DNA of 64,000 nucleotides from Cedecea colo (GTDB taxonomy: Bacteria > Pseudomonadota > Gammaproteobacteria > Enterobacterales > Enterobacteriaceae), in the NCBI RefSeq assembly GCF_011808225.1, contig NZ_SOYS01000009.1, forward strand, positions 145,965 through 209,964, written 5' to 3'. Below are positions 1-7,982 of the stretch, one piece after another. The number at the start of each line of letters is the position of its first letter. The first letter of the stretch is position 1. Both the position numbers and the translations under genes were made by a program. The notes under the pieces were generated by a model. The model saw nothing but the letters and a program-made list of their open reading frames with translations, was not told where the DNA came from and did not search any database.

Positions 1-450
1 ATCGCCAATGCGGTAGGTCACATCGTAACCCAGCATTTTTTCTGATTTATCGTACACCGTTTTACAGCGCTGCTGTGTCGTGGTGTAGGTATCGCGATCC
101 TGCATGGCGCCCTGTACCTGGTTACCGGCGTAACCTCCACCCAGCGCGCCAACTACAGTGGCAACGTCTTTACCGCGCCCGCCGCCAAACTGATGGCCGA
201 TGACGCCGCCCGCAACCGCACCCAGAGCAGAACCCACGATGCGGTTTTCATCCTGTACCGGAGCGCGATGCGTTACGGCCACGTTGCGGCACTCTTTACG
301 CGGCGTTTTTACTGTCTCCTTGATTGGCGTCGCAGACACCACCTGTGCGTACTGAGGGCCGCGATCAAATACGTTCATACCTGCGACCGCGGCAACTCCA
401 AGTGCTGCGGCCACGCCAATTCCTATACCCGCTAACATTGATTTATTCAC
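1..450 (-). CDS. ycfJ: YcfJ-family glycine-zipper protein, 5' part (cut by window edge)
   Basis: The first 150 codons of a minus-strand gene are present; the 3' end lies off the window. Translation gives GTG-initiated MNKSMLAGIGIG, matching E. coli YcfJ nearly residue for residue, with a hydrophobic N-terminal segment (about residues 5-24) and a glycine-zipper stretch (GALGGGYAGNQVQG region, about residues 105-120) as in the SlyB/Rickettsia 17-kDa antigen superfamily. A strong GGGAGG sits 7 bases before the GTG at 448-450, which fixes the start. The family is linked to envelope stress and biofilm phenotypes, but its molecular role is not known. In E. coli this gene is near ndh, not beside yecJ, so synteny breaks at this edge. 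Confidence 0.9.
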   Translation of the reverse strand, partial: MNKSMLAGIGIGVAAALGVAAVAGMNVFDRGPQYAQVVSATPIKETVKTPRKECRNVAVTHRAPVQDENRIVGSALGAVAGGVIGHQFGGGRGKDVATVVGALGGGYAGNQVQGAMQDRDTYTTTQQRCKTVYDKSEKMLGYDVTYRIGD

Positions 451-922
451 AGGACATCCTCCCGGCTGTGTAATTGCTGGCAATTTTGCAACCAATTAAG
501 TCCAGTGACAAATCAGATAAAGGATGAAAAGTGCTATTTTACTCTTTAAATCAACAGGTTTCAGAGAACTCCTAAGCATCAAACCTCGGCTCCATTTTCT
601 TCTGCATTGCAGGCGTAAAAATCCGGCTCGCGCCCTGAGGGATTCCCAGAAAAAGAGACAGGCATAGCGTGATGCGATCTGCTGAATTACGTCCCTAACT
701 TAGTGAGTACACCGCTATGCCGACACGCAGAAGATGTCAGACTTTTTTCCGCGATGCTTTAGCTCCGGTCCATAAGTATCGCCAGCGCCCCTGCCCGACG
801 CGACTGCTGCCCTGCTAAAGGGAGCATCCCGGACTTTAACCAGTACCGGTCGACACTTCCGGGAATTGCCCAGGTTAAAAGCAAAATAAAATATGTTGAC
901 CGTTTACCGGAAACACGTATCC
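451..922. other. Intergenic stretch with no recognisable gene
   Basis: No open frame here looks like a protein I recognise on either strand. It separates ycfJ from the chemoreceptor relic and may hold the ycfJ promoter and decayed receptor sequence, but I see no clear motif. Confidence 0.4.
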
Positions 923-1338
923 TCACCGCGATATGCCGCTGATTGTTAATAATTTCACCTCCCTGCTCACCCGCCAGCTTTCCCTGTGTGTCGTTGCCGT
1001 CGACTGGAGCGGATAGCCAATATCCACATTCATAAAGTTGCCGGAAGTAGCAGTCTGCGTTAGCAGCGGAACAGAAGCGGCATCTGCCACGTGCGGCGTA
1101 AGCGGATTCATCCGCGCGACTTTGGTTTCAGTCCACCGATCCACCGTTGCGGGATGTCTTGCCGCCAGCGGGATAAGCATACTGGTAATGGCTTTTGTAT
1201 TAGCCGAATGAGTAATTGAGTAATTGAGTAATTGAGTAATTGAGTAATTGAGTAATTGATAAGAATATTTATTGTGAATGCACTCACCACAATTAATACG
1301 GTGGCAACTAAAATTCTGGTGCGGAGGGCGCTAAACAC
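923..1338 (-). pseudogene. Relic of a dCache-type methyl-accepting chemotaxis receptor (N-terminus only)
   Basis: Reading leftward from a GTG at 1336-1338 gives MFSALRTRILVATVLIVVSA, a typical enterobacterial chemoreceptor N-terminus with its first membrane segment. After the octamer repeat at 1211-1258 the matching receptor sequence continues in another frame (NTKAITSMLIPLAARHPATV and on to NFMNVDIGY, about 1195-1010), which resembles the start of a periplasmic dCache domain. Downstream of the GY the match stops: no HAMP or signalling domain follows. There is no ribosome binding site before the GTG; a sigma-28-like TAAAGTT lies only about 12 bases upstream, as if the leader had been lost. 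This reads as a broken, truncated receptor. The receptor assignment is by remembered family pattern, not alignment. Confidence 0.6.
1211..1258. repeat. Six perfect tandem copies of an 8-bp unit (AGTAATTG)
   Basis: Positions 1211-1258 are exactly six repeats of AGTAATTG. On the minus strand they encode a reiterated NYSITQLL inside the chemoreceptor relic. Because 8 is not a multiple of 3, gain or loss of one unit shifts the reading frame, the design seen in phase-variable contingency loci; here the downstream gene is already truncated. Confidence 0.95.
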
Positions 1339-1842
1339 AGGGCAGAACTTTAGATTAACGAATGATTACAATGCTTAGCGGTTGGCCTAAAAGTAACTTA
1401 ATTTTTTTACACAAATAAAACAAGGGGATAAATATAAATTCTTTCCAAATAGTTAAGTATAACAAGCGCGCAGGGAGTTAGCCGTAATAATAATCCCGCC
1501 TTTCTTTACAGCCTCCAGCTTTTAATACAATCACCCTGCAACCGAAGCTATTTCTGATATTACTCCGCAATGAAAATAATCTGGCTTTTGATATGCGACA
1601 AACAATACTTTGCGAAATAGTTAACAATCAGCGATCGGTTTATTAACGGCATCGAAATCGGCGCGTTAACGCGTCTAAATTTTCCCTGACACATTATTGC
1701 GGGCGGCCTTTCGCGGTTAACATGTTAACGTATTGTTATTAACTTGCTGTTTTCATTGAAATTTAATAAATCAGATCTGTGTCCCAAAGCTAAACCTTAC
1801 AATCTGCAATGCTTTGGTCAGGAGAAAATTTAAGGGATTATT
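1339..1842. promoter_or_regulatory. Upstream region of the dcuB-like gene with GTTAAC palindromes
   Basis: No gene is seen in these 504 bases. Two perfect palindromes share a GTTAAC core: CGCGTTAACGCG at 1662-1673 and GTTAACATGTTAAC at 1716-1729, plus looser TTAAC copies at about 1620 and 1740. They look like operator sites for a dimeric regulator. A weak FNR-like match (TTGAT-N4-GACAA, 1588-1601) fits an anaerobic carrier gene but has only 8 of 10 bases. Function is inferred. Confidence 0.4.
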
Positions 1843-3186
1843 ATGGTAGCTGTTGAATTCGTCATCATTATTTTATGTCTGCTTATTGGTACACGCTTTG
1901 CCGGGATGGGTCTGGGATTAATTAGCGGCATCGGACTGTTTATTCTGACCTTTATTTTTGGGCTGGCGCCGGGTAAACCACCGGTTGACGTCATGCTCAC
2001 TATTCTTGCCGTTATTGGCTGCGCCGCCACGCTCCAGACCGCGGGTGGTCTGAATGTGATGATGCAGTTTGCCGAGCGTCTGCTGCGTAAACATCCTCAG
2101 CACATTACGCTGCTGGCACCGCTCACCACCTGGACGCTGACGTTTCTGTGCGGCACCGGGCACGTCGTATACACCATGTTTCCGATTATTGGCGATATCG
2201 CGCTGAAAAAAGGCATCCGCCCTGAACGTCCGATGGCCGTGGCTTCTGTTGCCTCACAGATGGCGATCACCGCCTCGCCTGTCTCCGTTGCCGTTGTGTC
2301 ACTGGTTTCCATTCTGGCTGCGGGCCAGGGTATAGGGCGCGCGTGGGGCATTCTGGAAATTCTTTCAGTCTCCGTGCCGGCCTCGCTATTTGGTGTGCTG
2401 ATCGCCGCGCTCTGGAGCCTGAAACGCGGTAAAAATCTGGCGGACGACGCAGAGTTTCAGGCAAAAATTGCCGACCCGAAACAGCGCGACTATATCTACG
2501 GCGGCAGTGAAACGCTGATGAACCAGACGTTTCCAAAGCAGGCATACTGGTCAACGTGGATTTTTTTTACCGGGATTCTGGTGGTAGTGGCGCTCGGTGC
2601 GCTCCCGCAGTTACGACCAGCCTTTGATGTGAAAGGCGTAATGAAGCCGTTGTCCATGAATCTGGTGATTCAGATGATGATGCTGATTGCCGGTGCGGTG
2701 ATGCTTATCCTGTGCAAAGTAAATGCCACAGCCATTGCAAATGGCGCGGTGTTTAAAGCCGGGATGGTGGCGATTTTCTCGGTATTTGGCGTAGCATGGA
2801 TGAGCGATACGTTTTTCCAGGCGCATCTCGAAGCGCTGAAAATGGCGCTGGAAGGCGTGGTGAAAAGCCACCCGTGGACCTACGCGATAGTGCTGTTCCT
2901 GGTTTCTAAACTGGTGAACAGCCAGGCCGCAGCCCTGACGGCGGTAGCCCCGATGGGACTGATGCTGGGCGTAGAACCCAAAATGCTGATTGCCTTCTTC
3001 CCCGCATCCTACGGTTATTTTGTGCTGCCGACCTACCCAAGCGATCTGGCCTGTATCGGCTTTGACCGCTCCGGTACCACACGCATTGGCAAATTTATCA
3101 TCAACCACAGCTTTATTCTGCCGGGGTTGATCGGCGTGAGCTGCGCCTGTGTGGCGAGTTATTTACTGGTGATGACGCTCTTTTAG
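1843..3186 (+). CDS. DcuB-type anaerobic C4-dicarboxylate transporter
   Basis: This 447-residue inner-membrane protein belongs to the DcuA/DcuB family, which exchanges fumarate, aspartate or malate for succinate during anaerobic growth. It is closer to E. coli DcuB (446 aa) than to DcuA: shared blocks include PGKPPVDVML near residue 45, CGTGHVVYT near 103, ASPVSVAVVSL near 145 and YPSDLA near 400. About a dozen hydrophobic segments run through the protein. AAGGGA precedes the ATG by a good distance. It stands alone, without the DcuS/DcuR sensor pair or a fumarase gene, so its substrate and control may differ from dcuB. I leave the symbol empty because paralogues cannot be separated here. Confidence 0.88.
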   Translation: MVAVEFVIIILCLLIGTRFAGMGLGLISGIGLFILTFIFGLAPGKPPVDVMLTILAVIGCAATLQTAGGLNVMMQFAERLLRKHPQHITLLAPLTTWTLTFLCGTGHVVYTMFPIIGDIALKKGIRPERPMAVASVASQMAITASPVSVAVVSLVSILAAGQGIGRAWGILEILSVSVPASLFGVLIAALWSLKRGKNLADDAEFQAKIADPKQRDYIYGGSETLMNQTFPKQAYWSTWIFFTGILVVVALGALPQLRPAFDVKGVMKPLSMNLVIQMMMLIAGAVMLILCKVNATAIANGAVFKAGMVAIFSVFGVAWMSDTFFQAHLEALKMALEGVVKSHPWTYAIVLFLVSKLVNSQAAALTAVAPMGLMLGVEPKMLIAFFPASYGYFVLPTYPSDLACIGFDRSGTTRIGKFIINHSFILPGLIGVSCACVASYLLVMTLF

Positions 3187-3205
3187 GGTGGCGTTAACGA
3201 CGCGT

Positions 3206-3234
3206 TTATCCGCCCCATAAATAAAGGCGGATAA
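3206..3234. repeat. Inverted repeat after the dcuB-like gene
   Basis: TTATCCGCC at 3206-3214 pairs with GGCGGATAA at 3226-3234 (9 bp, 11-base loop), 20 bases after the dcuB-like stop. There is no T-run directly after the stem, so it looks more like a REP-type palindrome or mRNA-stabilising hairpin than a classic terminator. Confidence 0.5.
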
Positions 3235-3264
3235 GCGTTAGCGTTTTCGCCCTAAGACTGCGGA

Positions 3265-3516
3265 TTAATTTGCGTCTTTCTGCGGAGTGAATTTCAGCTC
3301 GATAAGCGCAATGGCCTTTTGAATCGCACGGCGAGTTACCGGATCCGCCGCCGCAGGATGGGTTGCGAAATCGATAGTCTTAAGCTGGCCTGCCATCTTG
3401 TCGCGCACTTCAACCGGGGCAATGACGTCAATCACGTCCAGAATTTGTTTAATCACCAGCTGGCAGGCGATCACGTCGGAAACCAGCTCCTGGTCGGCGG
3501 ATAATTGTTCAGACAT
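3265..3516 (-). CDS. yecJ: YecJ, DUF2766 family protein
   Basis: This 83-residue protein matches E. coli YecJ nearly end to end ([14 protein letters not shown] at the start, [12 protein letters not shown] near the end). The start at 3514-3516 is preceded by AGGAG with a 6-base gap; a longer frame upstream lacks such support and the homologue starts here. It is a small soluble, alpha-helical protein of unknown function. It lies beside azuC as in E. coli, which supports both calls. Confidence 0.9.
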   Translation of the reverse strand: MSEQLSADQELVSDVIACQLVIKQILDVIDVIAPVEVRDKMAGQLKTIDFATHPAAADPVTRRAIQKAIALIELKFTPQKDAN

Positions 3517-3994
3517 CTTTTTCTCCTGTTTCATATTGCGCGTCATAGTACATGCGCCATCAAGCACGAGGCAACAATACATTCTGAAGGCATACCGGTA
3601 GGTACGATCTGCTCTGCGGCGAGGAAGTGAGGCTCAACGTCTACCCTGATATTCACTTCACCTCGCAGAATCTTATGCCTGAAAGTGCGCAAGGCCATTC
3701 ATTTAAGTACAGGACCAATAAAGTGGAATCGCGTCTCATTAAAGAGCTTCTTTTACGCCAGGTTACAAATGCGGTGACCGACATCAAGCTTATCCTTCTG
3801 CATACCCATCCGCAGAAGATGGCGCAGAAAGCGAAAGGCAGAAGATATCAAAACAGAGGAGCGGAGAGTAATTGAAGCTCCGATCGGTCACCGTTACGAA
3901 GAGCGCTGGGGCAATAACAAACTGTTCAAAACTTTTTCCACGAAGTCGCGGTACGTGAGGCTGTTTCACATCCATAAGCCTGAATTGCGGACAC
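3517..3994. other. Intergenic stretch, no supported gene
   Basis: The region between yecJ and the azuC terminator has an 82-codon plus-strand open frame (3627-3875) and a minus-strand one, but neither resembles a known protein, and neither has a good ribosome site. The yecJ promoter is expected at its left end; nothing else is evident. Confidence 0.4.
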
Positions 3995-4023
3995 AAAAAA
4001 ACCTGCCTCGGCAGGTTTTTTTA
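3995..4023. terminator. Rho-independent terminator of azuC(R)
   Basis: AACCTGCC and GGCAGGTT form an 8-bp stem with a TC loop, flanked by A-run and T-run, so it works in principle on both strands. On the minus strand it ends the azuC transcript 14 bases after the stop codon. Confidence 0.9.
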
Positions 4024-4162
4024 GCATCACGCTTTCTCAGAACATCGCGCCCGGCGGTACGTCTTTGAAGGTTTTGCAGTAGTTTTCAAACATGCTTTTC
4101 AGGATTTTGCGCAGTTTCATTATGTACTCCGGTTTTTATTTATACAGGCGTTGCTCGTTATG
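3996..4162 (-). ncRNA. azuCR: AzuCR dual-function small RNA
   Basis: A minus-strand transcript from the predicted start at about 4162 to the terminator at 3996 would be about 167 bases, close to the 164 nt known for E. coli AzuCR (IsrB). In E. coli the RNA both encodes AzuC and base-pairs with mRNAs such as cadA and galE. Here the coding part, terminator and promoter are all visible; whether the base-pairing parts are kept I cannot judge. The start is inferred from the promoter elements. Confidence 0.75.
4037..4120 (-). CDS. azuC: AzuC small membrane-associated protein
   Basis: Twenty-seven codons encode MKLRKILKSMFENYCKTFKD followed by a VPPGAMF tail, nearly identical to the 28-residue E. 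coli AzuC (differences at the middle N/E and in the last residues). A GGAG lies 7 bases before the ATG at 4118-4120. The peptide is an amphipathic, positively charged helix; in E. coli it associates with the inner membrane and is reported to bind GlpD, the aerobic glycerol-3-phosphate dehydrogenase. The gene is too short for routine gene finders. Upstream sits a sigma-70 promoter overlapped by a CRP site. Confidence 0.95.
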   Translation of the reverse strand: MKLRKILKSMFENYCKTFKDVPPGAMF

Positions 4163-4168
4163 CGGCCT

Positions 4169-4196
4169 ATAATATGACTTCCATCACATAAATCAA
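4169..4196 (-). promoter_or_regulatory. Sigma-70 promoter of azuCR
   Basis: On the minus strand TTGATT (4191-4196) and TATTAT (4169-4174) are separated by 16 bases, a good core promoter that predicts a start near 4162. The spacing to the terminator gives the expected RNA length, which supports the assignment. Confidence 0.7.
4173..4188. promoter_or_regulatory. CRP site overlapping the azuCR core promoter
   Basis: On the minus strand TGTGA-TGGAAG-TCATA matches the cAMP-CRP consensus at 9 of 10 conserved bases. It lies between the -35 and -10 boxes, so bound CRP would block RNA polymerase; this agrees with reports that CRP represses AzuCR in E. coli. Confidence 0.65.
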
Positions 4197-4202
4197 TCAT
4201 TT

Positions 4203-4218
4203 TGTGATGCCAATCACA
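4203..4218. promoter_or_regulatory. Perfect CRP consensus site between azuCR and the MFS gene
   Basis: TGTGA-TGCCAA-TCACA is a full 10/10 match to the CRP consensus. It is centred about 48 bases upstream of the predicted azuCR start and about 125 bases before the divergent MFS gene, so it could act with the promoter-proximal site or serve the plus-strand gene. Confidence 0.75.
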
Positions 4219-4335
4219 AAAAATATCTGTAGCTTTTACAGGCTGTACCTGTCAAACCGCTTGCAAATCCGGTACTTACCTGATTATCTGTTTCGGTAAA
4301 ATTTTAAAACATCATTTTAATTTCGAGCGGCAACC

Positions 4336-5754
4336 ATGTCTGATAACCTTCCTTCCGCGCAAAAACGCGGCATATCCTTAACCGCGCTGCTGGTCGCTGG
4401 CGCATTTTTTATGGAGTTCCTCGACGGGACGGTGATAGCCACCGCTCTACCGGAGATGGCGCGAACCTTCGGCGTGGATGCCGTGGACCTGAATACAGGC
4501 ATGAGCGCCTATCTGCTCACCCTTGCGGTACTTATTCCCGCCAGCGGCTGGATTGCCGACCGCTTTGGCGCGCGTAAAGTTTTTACCCTGGCGCTGGGTA
4601 TTTTCACCGTCGCCTCCGTGCTGTGCGGCCTCGCCAACAGCCTTGAGCAGTTTGTCGCCATGCGCGTTTTACAGGGCACTGGCGGTGCGTTAATGGTGCC
4701 GGTAGGCCGTCTTGCAGTATTAAGAACGACGCCGAAAAACCAGCTAATCGCCGCCATAGCGACCTTAACCTGGCCTGCGCTGGTCGCCCCTATTATCGGA
4801 CCGCCGCTGGGCGGGTTTATCACCAGCTATGCGTCATGGCGCTGGATTTTTTATATCAACCTTCCTCTCGGGCTTGCTGCCATGGCGCTGGCCTGGCGGC
4901 TGATACCGGACGTGCACGATGACGAGCGCCGCCCGTTTGATGGCATAGGTTTTGTCAGTACCGCGATCGCTATGATCTGTCTGGTATACGGGCTGGAAAT
5001 GCTGGGCGAAGCCAGTATCAACGTTGTCGCTACGCTAGCTTTACTGACGGCGGGAGCGGCAGCGCTGTGGTTTTCACTCCGCCATTTTAAACACGCGGCG
5101 CATCCCATGATTCGGCTGGATGCGCTTAAAGTGCAGACTTTCGGCGTCACGATGTACGGCGGCTCGCTGTTTCGCACCTCGATCAGCGCCGTGCCGTTTT
5201 TACTGCCGCTGCTGTTTCAGGTTGGATTTGGCATGGATGCGTTTCATTCTGGCCTGCTGGTGCTGGCGGTATTCGCGGGCAACCTGACGATGAAACCCGG
5301 CACCACGCCGCTTATCCGTGCGCTTGGGTTTAAAAAGCTGCTCATCATTAACGGCTTGCTGAACGTGGCCGCGCTGCTTGCCTGCGCTTTCCTCACGCCA
5401 CACACCGCAACGTGGATGACCATCATCATCCTGTTCCTTGGCGGACTGTTTCGTTCGATGCAGTTCACCGGCATCAGTACGCTGGCTTTTGCGGATATTC
5501 CCGCCCGGCAGATGAGCTACGCCAATACGCTATTCAGCACGGCGACCCAGCTTTCCGTAGGGCTCGGCATCACGCTTGGCGCCATCGGGATCAGGCTGGG
5601 GGAGAAAATCAGCGGGTGGCTGGGACTGAGCGCCCTGCCCGGTATCAGCATCAAAATCTCGTTTATATTGATTACGCTTATCTGCCTGATCGGACTTTTT
5701 GATTTACTGCGTCTGCCGCGCACGGCGGGCAGTTCAGTTTCAAATAAGAAGTAA
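4336..5754 (+). CDS. MFS drug-efflux transporter, DHA2-like (MdtD/HsrA type)
   Basis: This 472-residue inner-membrane protein has the major facilitator signature: LDGTVIATALPEMARTFG (motif D1, about residues 28-46), GWIADRFGARKVF (motif A, about 72-84) and RVLQGTGGALMVPVGR (motif B, about 110-126). The length and motif set fit the DHA2 family of proton-driven multidrug exporters, resembling E. coli MdtD and HsrA. The substrate cannot be read from sequence. The ATG at 4336 has only a weak GAGCGG upstream. It stands alone between azuC and the rpiB-like gene, a position without it in E. coli K-12, so it is an added gene here. Confidence 0.88.
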   Translation: MSDNLPSAQKRGISLTALLVAGAFFMEFLDGTVIATALPEMARTFGVDAVDLNTGMSAYLLTLAVLIPASGWIADRFGARKVFTLALGIFTVASVLCGLANSLEQFVAMRVLQGTGGALMVPVGRLAVLRTTPKNQLIAAIATLTWPALVAPIIGPPLGGFITSYASWRWIFYINLPLGLAAMALAWRLIPDVHDDERRPFDGIGFVSTAIAMICLVYGLEMLGEASINVVATLALLTAGAAALWFSLRHFKHAAHPMIRLDALKVQTFGVTMYGGSLFRTSISAVPFLLPLLFQVGFGMDAFHSGLLVLAVFAGNLTMKPGTTPLIRALGFKKLLIINGLLNVAALLACAFLTPHTATWMTIIILFLGGLFRSMQFTGISTLAFADIPARQMSYANTLFSTATQLSVGLGITLGAIGIRLGEKISGWLGLSALPGISIKISFILITLICLIGLFDLLRLPRTAGSSVSNKK

Positions 5755-5772
5755 TGCGAGGAAGGTGCCGGC

Positions 5773-5808
5773 GCTAAAAAACGGCTAGCGTTTGCCAGCC
5801 GTTTTTCC
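5773..5808. terminator. Bidirectional terminator between the MFS and RpiB-like genes
   Basis: AAAAACGGCT and AGCCGTTTTT form a 10-bp stem around a GCC-rich loop, with A- and T-runs outside. It serves both convergent genes. Confidence 0.8.
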
Positions 5809-5813
5809 CTTGA

Positions 5814-6452
5814 TTACGCAAGGATTCCGCGAACGAACGCGGCAATCTCTTCATTCTGGCAATTTTCGAAGAAGCACTTCTGGAAGCGCTCGCCGGAAAC
5901 GGCCGTTTTGACCAGCTCAGGGTCGATAGCACGCAGCGTGTCGAGATAATTCTCTTTTACCACGGCCGCTTTAACCTGGCTGAGAATACCGGCGTTACGC
6001 ACCTGCGGCTCTTTACGCTCAACCGGATAACCTTCGCCTTTACGGCCGGTAAAAGCTTTTTCGAAGATGTAACGTACGTTCAGCTCGGCACCCCAGCCGA
6101 AGCCTTTAGCGAACGGCAACGCCAGCGCGTTGCCGTTGTTAATCTGCGAGAACAGGAAGGCATCCGCAGGGTCAATGCAGTAGCCGCACATCACGCCCGG
6201 ATGAATATTCAGCGACATCAGCGCGCCCTGACCCGTACCGCAACCTGTAACCACAAAATCAACCGCTTTGGCGTTGAGCAAAATGCTTGCCATGATGCCC
6301 AGGTGGATGTAGGTCAGGTGATGATCCTGCTCATCGTTCATGCCGACGTTATAAACCGGATACTCTTTCTCAGCCGCAACCGCCTGCAACTCTTTAAGGA
6401 TGATGGCGTTTTTGCCAGCCTGACTGTTTTCCATCATCAATGCAATTTTCAT
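5814..6452 (-). CDS. RpiB/LacA/LacB-family sugar-phosphate isomerase
   Basis: This 212-residue protein has the RpiB-fold signature: KIALMMENSQAGKN at the start, the active-site-like block VVTGCGTGQGALMSLN (about residues 72-88, with the reactive Cys) and GVMCGYCIDP following. Family members isomerise aldose and ketose phosphates (ribose-5-P, galactose-6-P, allose-6-P). It is longer than RpiB (about 150 aa), carrying a C-terminal extension of some 60 residues. Start at 6450-6452 has AGGAG 8 bases upstream. No kinase, permease or regulator gene lies next to it, so its substrate is open. Confidence 0.82.
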   Translation of the reverse strand: MKIALMMENSQAGKNAIILKELQAVAAEKEYPVYNVGMNDEQDHHLTYIHLGIMASILLNAKAVDFVVTGCGTGQGALMSLNIHPGVMCGYCIDPADAFLFSQINNGNALALPFAKGFGWGAELNVRYIFEKAFTGRKGEGYPVERKEPQVRNAGILSQVKAAVVKENYLDTLRAIDPELVKTAVSGERFQKCFFENCQNEEIAAFVRGILA

Positions 6453-6828
6453 TCTTTCGTCTCCTGATTGGATCACCGGCATTCCTGAGCGAAAAGCCGT
6501 GATGAATAGTCATGGTGAAGTGCATATATGAACTAACCATACTATCTGGCAAACATACTTTCAAATTTAATGAAAAATTGTTTTAAAAAATTAAGATACG
6601 CTCACATTTCTGCTAACCGCCGGCTCCGATCGCTGCTGGCGTTGCGCAGGCCCGCTGGTTTTCCCTCTGAAAGAAACGAAAAACCTCCTGCTTGTTTAAG
6701 AAAAAATTTGCCTTAAAGATGCATTTTAGCCTGATTTTAAATAAAATTTTCTCACTTTATACCGCCGATGATCGCCGGGATTTCAGACGTGCTACCCTGT
6801 AAAAAAGTGCCAGCCGAGGCTTCATATT
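6453..6828. other. Divergent intergenic region between the RpiB-like gene and yecR
   Basis: The 376 bases hold no supported gene. They must carry promoters for the two divergent genes. A GCCGATGA at 6764-6771 with TAAAATTT at 6742-6749 resembles a sigma-28 promoter but the 14-base spacer is 3 too long. Confidence 0.4.
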
Positions 6829-7173
6829 ATGCATCGTTCTTCTTTATGTATTGCCATCCTTTTACTGGGTGGCTGCACCTTCAATAAAACGCCGGAACCG
6901 GTTAAAAGCAGCGAAGTGGCGGGCGTGGTGCGCCTTGGATTCGATCTCGCTCCGCTGCAAAAAGGAAAAGTTGATACCTTTATCGCGCAGTCTACCGCCA
7001 GCCACCAGTGTCAGCAGTGGGGATATATCGCCGCCTTCCCCTATGGTGAGCCGATAAAAACCTGTAGCCTGAGCAGCGGTGCTTTATGTCTGAATCAGAA
7101 AGTAACCCTTGAGTACCAGTGCCGCGGGGTCGGCATGGAAAAATATCTCCGGGATGAGCTGATAGTGCAATAA
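6829..7173 (+). CDS. yecR: YecR-like lipoprotein
   Basis: The 114-residue product has a lipoprotein signal (MHRSSLCIAILLLGGC; lipobox LGGC with acylated Cys16) and matches YecR, whose E. coli gene is part of the FlhDC flagellar regulon. Six further cysteines suggest disulfides in the periplasm or outer membrane inner leaflet. The place just before ftnA is the same as in E. coli. Function is not known. Confidence 0.85.
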   Translation: MHRSSLCIAILLLGGCTFNKTPEPVKSSEVAGVVRLGFDLAPLQKGKVDTFIAQSTASHQCQQWGYIAAFPYGEPIKTCSLSSGALCLNQKVTLEYQCRGVGMEKYLRDELIVQ

Positions 7174-7264
7174 TCGTCTCCATAGCGATATTAAGTAAAA
7201 TCTGCGACGCTGCGGGAATTTATAAATCGTGCGGCGTCAGCCCTGTCTGCCAACTATATTTTTA

Positions 7265-7283
7265 AACAATAATAATTATTACC
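7265..7283. promoter_or_regulatory. Candidate Fur box upstream of ftnA
   Basis: The 19 bases AACAATAATAATTATTACC match the Fur consensus at 14 positions, with a perfect AATAATTATT palindrome core. It lies about 140 bases before ftnA in an AT-rich region. In E. coli ftnA is switched on by iron through Fur displacing H-NS, so the location fits. Confidence 0.45.
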
Positions 7284-7423
7284 GCCGTTTAATTTTAAAA
7301 TTAAAAAAGAATAATATTAGCAACCATTCTCATTACGGCAATTTAATAACAATTTATTTGCATTATTAACTTTAAAAAAATAGAGTAGCGCCACTGTCGG
7401 ATCGCAATTAAATGGAGCTCGCT

Positions 7424-7921
7424 ATGCTGAAAACAGATATGGTCGAAAAACTTAACCAACAAATGAATCTTGAACTGTATTCCTCTTTGCTATACCAGCA
7501 GATGAGCGCATGGTGCAGCTACCACAGCTTTGAAGGTGCCGCGGCGTTCCTGCGTCGCCATGCGACGGAAGAGATGGAACATATGCAGCGCCTGTTTGCC
7601 TATTTGACCGATACCGGAAATATGCCGCGCATTAATGCAGTGCCCACGCCCTTTAGCGAATACGAATCTCTGGACGCTTTATTTAAAGCGACCTATGAAC
7701 ACGAGCAGCTAATTACCAGCAAGATTAATGAACTGGCTCACGCGGCGATGACTTCTCAGGATTACCCGACCTTTAATTTCCTGCAGTGGTACGTTGCCGA
7801 GCAGCATGAAGAAGAGAAGCTGTTTAAGTCGGTGCTGGATAAACTTAGCCTGGTCGGTAAAAGTGGTGAAGGACTTTATTTTGTGGATAAAGAACTTGCC
7901 ACCCTTGATACCCAGGCCTGA
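7424..7921 (+). CDS. ftnA: Non-heme ferritin, iron storage
   Basis: The 165-residue cytoplasmic protein matches E. coli FtnA throughout ([37 protein letters not shown]). It forms a 24-subunit shell that oxidises and stores iron; the ferroxidase residues Glu17, Glu50, His53, Glu94, Gln127 and Glu130 fall in conserved blocks (for example EEMEHMQ and EQHEEEK). I chose the ATG at 7424, not the in-frame one 12 bases earlier, because GGAG lies 7 bases upstream and the homologue begins MLK. The yecH and tyrP genes that follow in E. coli are missing. Confidence 0.95.
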   Translation: MLKTDMVEKLNQQMNLELYSSLLYQQMSAWCSYHSFEGAAAFLRRHATEEMEHMQRLFAYLTDTGNMPRINAVPTPFSEYESLDALFKATYEHEQLITSKINELAHAAMTSQDYPTFNFLQWYVAEQHEEEKLFKSVLDKLSLVGKSGEGLYFVDKELATLDTQA

Positions 7922-7942
7922 TGTGAAGCAATAAGCGTTACC

Positions 7943-7982
7943 CGGGCCGAAGCGCTTGTACACTCTGGCCCGTTTTAGTTTT
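7943..7982. terminator. Terminator between ftnA and yecA
   Basis: CGGGCC (7943-7948) pairs with GGCCCG (7967-7972) followed by TTTTAGTTTT, a hairpin with a long loop ending ftnA; it abuts the stop codon of the convergent yecA. Confidence 0.6.

Noticed and set aside
3627..3875. 82-codon plus-strand frame between yecJ and azuC
   Set aside because: No recognisable sequence, weak start, and no conserved gene is known at this spot.
6742..6771. Sigma-28-like boxes before yecR
   Set aside because: TAAAATTT and GCCGATGA are 14 bases apart, not 11; fliC and fliD promoters show the strict spacing.
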